Positions 56,777 through 58,210 of a stretch of DNA of 58,210 nucleotides are shown here, one piece after another. This DNA comes from Hyphomicrobiales bacterium (lineage in GTDB: Bacteria > Pseudomonadota > Alphaproteobacteria > Rhizobiales > Xanthobacteraceae), in NCBI GenBank assembly GCA_016713235.1, contig JADJPN010000009.1, positions 1 through 58,210 of the forward strand. Reading direction: 5' to 3'. The position numbers were made by a program, and so were the translations under genes. Position 1 is the stretch's first letter. Every line of letters begins with the position of its first letter. Under the pieces are notes generated by a model. It ran no database searches, was not told where the DNA came from, and saw only the letters and a program-made list of their open reading frames with translations.

Positions 56777-57392
56777 TTAGTTGGCGTTCGGATTGATCAA
56801 GGCGACCGTCGAGCGGTGCCTAACAGCAGGCGGTATCTTCGGATGATCCCGCCAGCGAATAAAAAGCATGTCGCCAACACGATCCGTGACAATTGCCTCC
56901 CACCAGCCTTCGTCGAGCTGATAGTTCGCGATCACCAGCGAACCCTTCTCAATGGCGTTCCAGTCAGCGGGGAGGCGGCTGATCCGCCGCTCGTTCGCAA
57001 CATCGATGATCTGCCGCTCGACTTCCTGCAGTTCATCGGGTTTCAGCTTCTTCGCTGCAGATTTCTCGGCGTCTCCCATTTTTGGCAGCAGCTGTCGCTT
57101 CGGGTCGGTGATTAGCGCGAGCTTGACGATTTCGTTGTAGACCGCCCTCGGGACCTTGTTGGTGACGTTGTCGCCCGTGGCGGCAACGCGACCTGGGCCA
57201 ACTTTCTTCAAGAGGTCGGTCCCAATCGGTCCGACGATCTCCCAGACCTGAAGCTCAAGTTGAGCCGCTGCCTTTCGAGCGATCTCGGCTTCCTTTTCGG
57301 TGAACCAAGCCGCCCGTGGCTTCGCGGCTTTGTCTTGGCCGTAAACAATAAAGCTTCGCTGCGGAGCGATGCTCCGTTGGTTTCTTGCTCAT
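56777..57392 (-). CDS. island protein of unknown function, frameshifted near its start
   Basis: About 205 residues. ATG 57392 (MSKKPTEHRSA) leads after a single-base shift near 57360 to RSFIVYGQDKAAKPRAAWFT and EKEAEIARKAAAQLELQVWE. The main part (GPIGTDLLKKVGPGRVAATG; ERRISRLPADWNAIEKGSLV; EGWWEAIVTDRVGDMLFIRW) ends in a strand-rich, tryptophan-containing domain reminiscent of small SH3-like or Tudor-like modules. No family confirmed. Terminators lie on both sides, so it is transcribed alone. Confidence 0.6.
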
Positions 57393-57404
57393 GGATTTTC
57401 CAAT

Positions 57405-57432
57405 AAAAAAGGCCCCGCGAAATGGGGGCCTT
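57405..57432 (-). terminator. terminator after the gene at the right edge
   Basis: On the minus strand AAGGCCCCC-ATTTCGC-GGGGCC is followed by TTTTTT. It lies about 80 bases past the stop at 57511 and just before the next gene's ribosome site. Confidence 0.8.
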
Positions 57433-57510
57433 GGTTAGGCAGTCGGCGAGCGCCGAATCTGCGACATAATCAGTATAACATAGTGTTCATATTTCACAAG
57501 TGGCCGCTGT

Positions 57511-58210
57511 TTATTGGCTTTCTCGATCCCTGCCGCAGCGCGATCGCGAGCAGAAACTTTGCAAATTGCAGATTTCGTTCCGGCAGCGCCGCTTTCGTCG
57601 TCGATCTGATTGCCGTTGCAGATGTCCTCGCCAGAGGCTGCGCAAAAGCGCCAAATTGCTGTCTGGACGAAGCGTGGAAACGGTTGCGGAAACGAATGAT
57701 GAAAACGTCGCATGTCGATGCCGCGCGATAGCGACAGCAGCAACTTCGCACAGCCCTGATTACCGTAGCAACTTGGTCCATATAAGTGCTCGCAGTCGTG
57801 GCGTTTGAGAATGCCACTGCGGTGCATGAAGTTATGGATCAGGCGGTCGACGACGATGAATTCCGCTCCCAAGCGTCGCCAGACTGGTTCAGTAGAGGCA
57901 GAAGAAGATCCGACAGAGCCATGCTGACCACTTTGTCGGAGATGCCGTGGATCGCTCGCATTGGAACAATCAGGTGCTTCTCGATCTCCGGGTAGCTTCC
58001 GCCTTTAGCAGCCGCCACACCTTCGGCGAGCCAGCCGAGAAAATCTCCTTCCGCGACGTCCCGGAAGAAGAGATAGAGACTGTAAGCAAGTTGGTTCAGC
58101 GCGCCGTTCGAAGATTCAGTTCCGGAATCGGGCAGGAGGAGAGTTCGCTTTGGCAGTTGCAGCTTCGGTGCGTCTTAGAAAATCCGCGGCCTTCAAACCG
58201 CCAGAAGCTG
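57511..58210 (-). CDS. partial island gene with Cys-rich C-terminus, frameshifted
   Basis: The gene enters from the right edge, so its start lies outside. The order of pieces is AADFLRRTEA, PKLQLPKRTLLLPDSGTESS, NQLAYSLYLFFRDVAEGDFL, VPMRAIHGISDKVVSMALSD, GAEFIVVDRLIHNFMHRSGI, LKRHDCEHLYGPSCYGNQGC and PRFVQTAIWRFCAASGEDIC. Then NGNQIDD and, in another frame, RNEICNLQSFCSRSRCG lead to the stop at 57511. At least three single-base shifts divide these pieces. I recall similar proteins in Bradyrhizobium with C-terminal paired cysteines, suggesting metal binding, but cannot name a function. Confidence 0.55.

Overview
The window is chromosomal DNA, mostly GC-rich, from an alphaproteobacterium of the Hyphomicrobiales, probably close to Bradyrhizobium and its Xanthobacteraceae/Nitrobacteraceae relatives. 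I infer this from the gene order (trxB-lrp-greA-carB, then carA / yqeY-dnaG-rpoD), from DUF992, DUF930 and PHA-granule proteins, from dispersed palindromes typical of that group, and from a Bradyrhizobium-type xis/integrase pair. No database search was run.

Layout. 1-1440: the tail of an unknown gene, a small membrane protein and a repeat-bearing spacer. 1443-3302: one AT-rich, evidently acquired gene with a possible nuclease-like C-terminus. 3304-12780: uvrB, small membrane proteins, a PQQ-type sugar dehydrogenase, a glutathione S-transferase, a GT87 membrane glycosyltransferase, aspartate aminotransferase and two secreted proteins. 12941-18281: an EF-G-like GTPase, an ene-reductase with its divergent TetR repressor and tandem operators, and msrP. 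18705-26032: LysR, trxB, lrp, two secreted paralogues, greA and carB. 26315-31527: lemA followed by three tandem DUF2207 genes, one decayed, one nearly intact and one interrupted. 31528-41408: a methyltransferase, a YeeE/YedE pair, carA, yqeY, DUF930, a tautomerase, dnaG and rpoD. 41641-49204: lytic transglycosylase, diguanylate cyclase, two MFS transporters, a PHA-granule protein, panD and a SIMPL protein.

49313-58210 looks like an integrated mobile element. It starts at the 3' end of a CAT-anticodon tRNA gene, followed by a tyrosine integrase whose start region overlaps a small xis-like gene. Next comes a roughly 300-bp AT-rich spacer with eight copies of the interrupted palindrome TTTGC-N7-GCAAA. 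It leads directly into a gene with an HUH-nuclease-like motif. Further on are small orphan genes, an XRE regulator, a secreted Clp/crotonase-like protein and a DUF3768 protein. The far end of the element lies outside the window. The palindrome array with its neighbouring HUH candidate is the best lead here for something undescribed, perhaps an origin or operator array of an integrative element.

Caution: at least a dozen otherwise good genes are broken by a single-base gain or loss, most in a short homopolymer. In one place a single extra A breaks two overlapping genes at once, and in another two indels compensate each other within a tautomerase. Many apparent pseudogenes are therefore likely sequencing errors, and coordinates of frameshifted genes are given for the restored gene.
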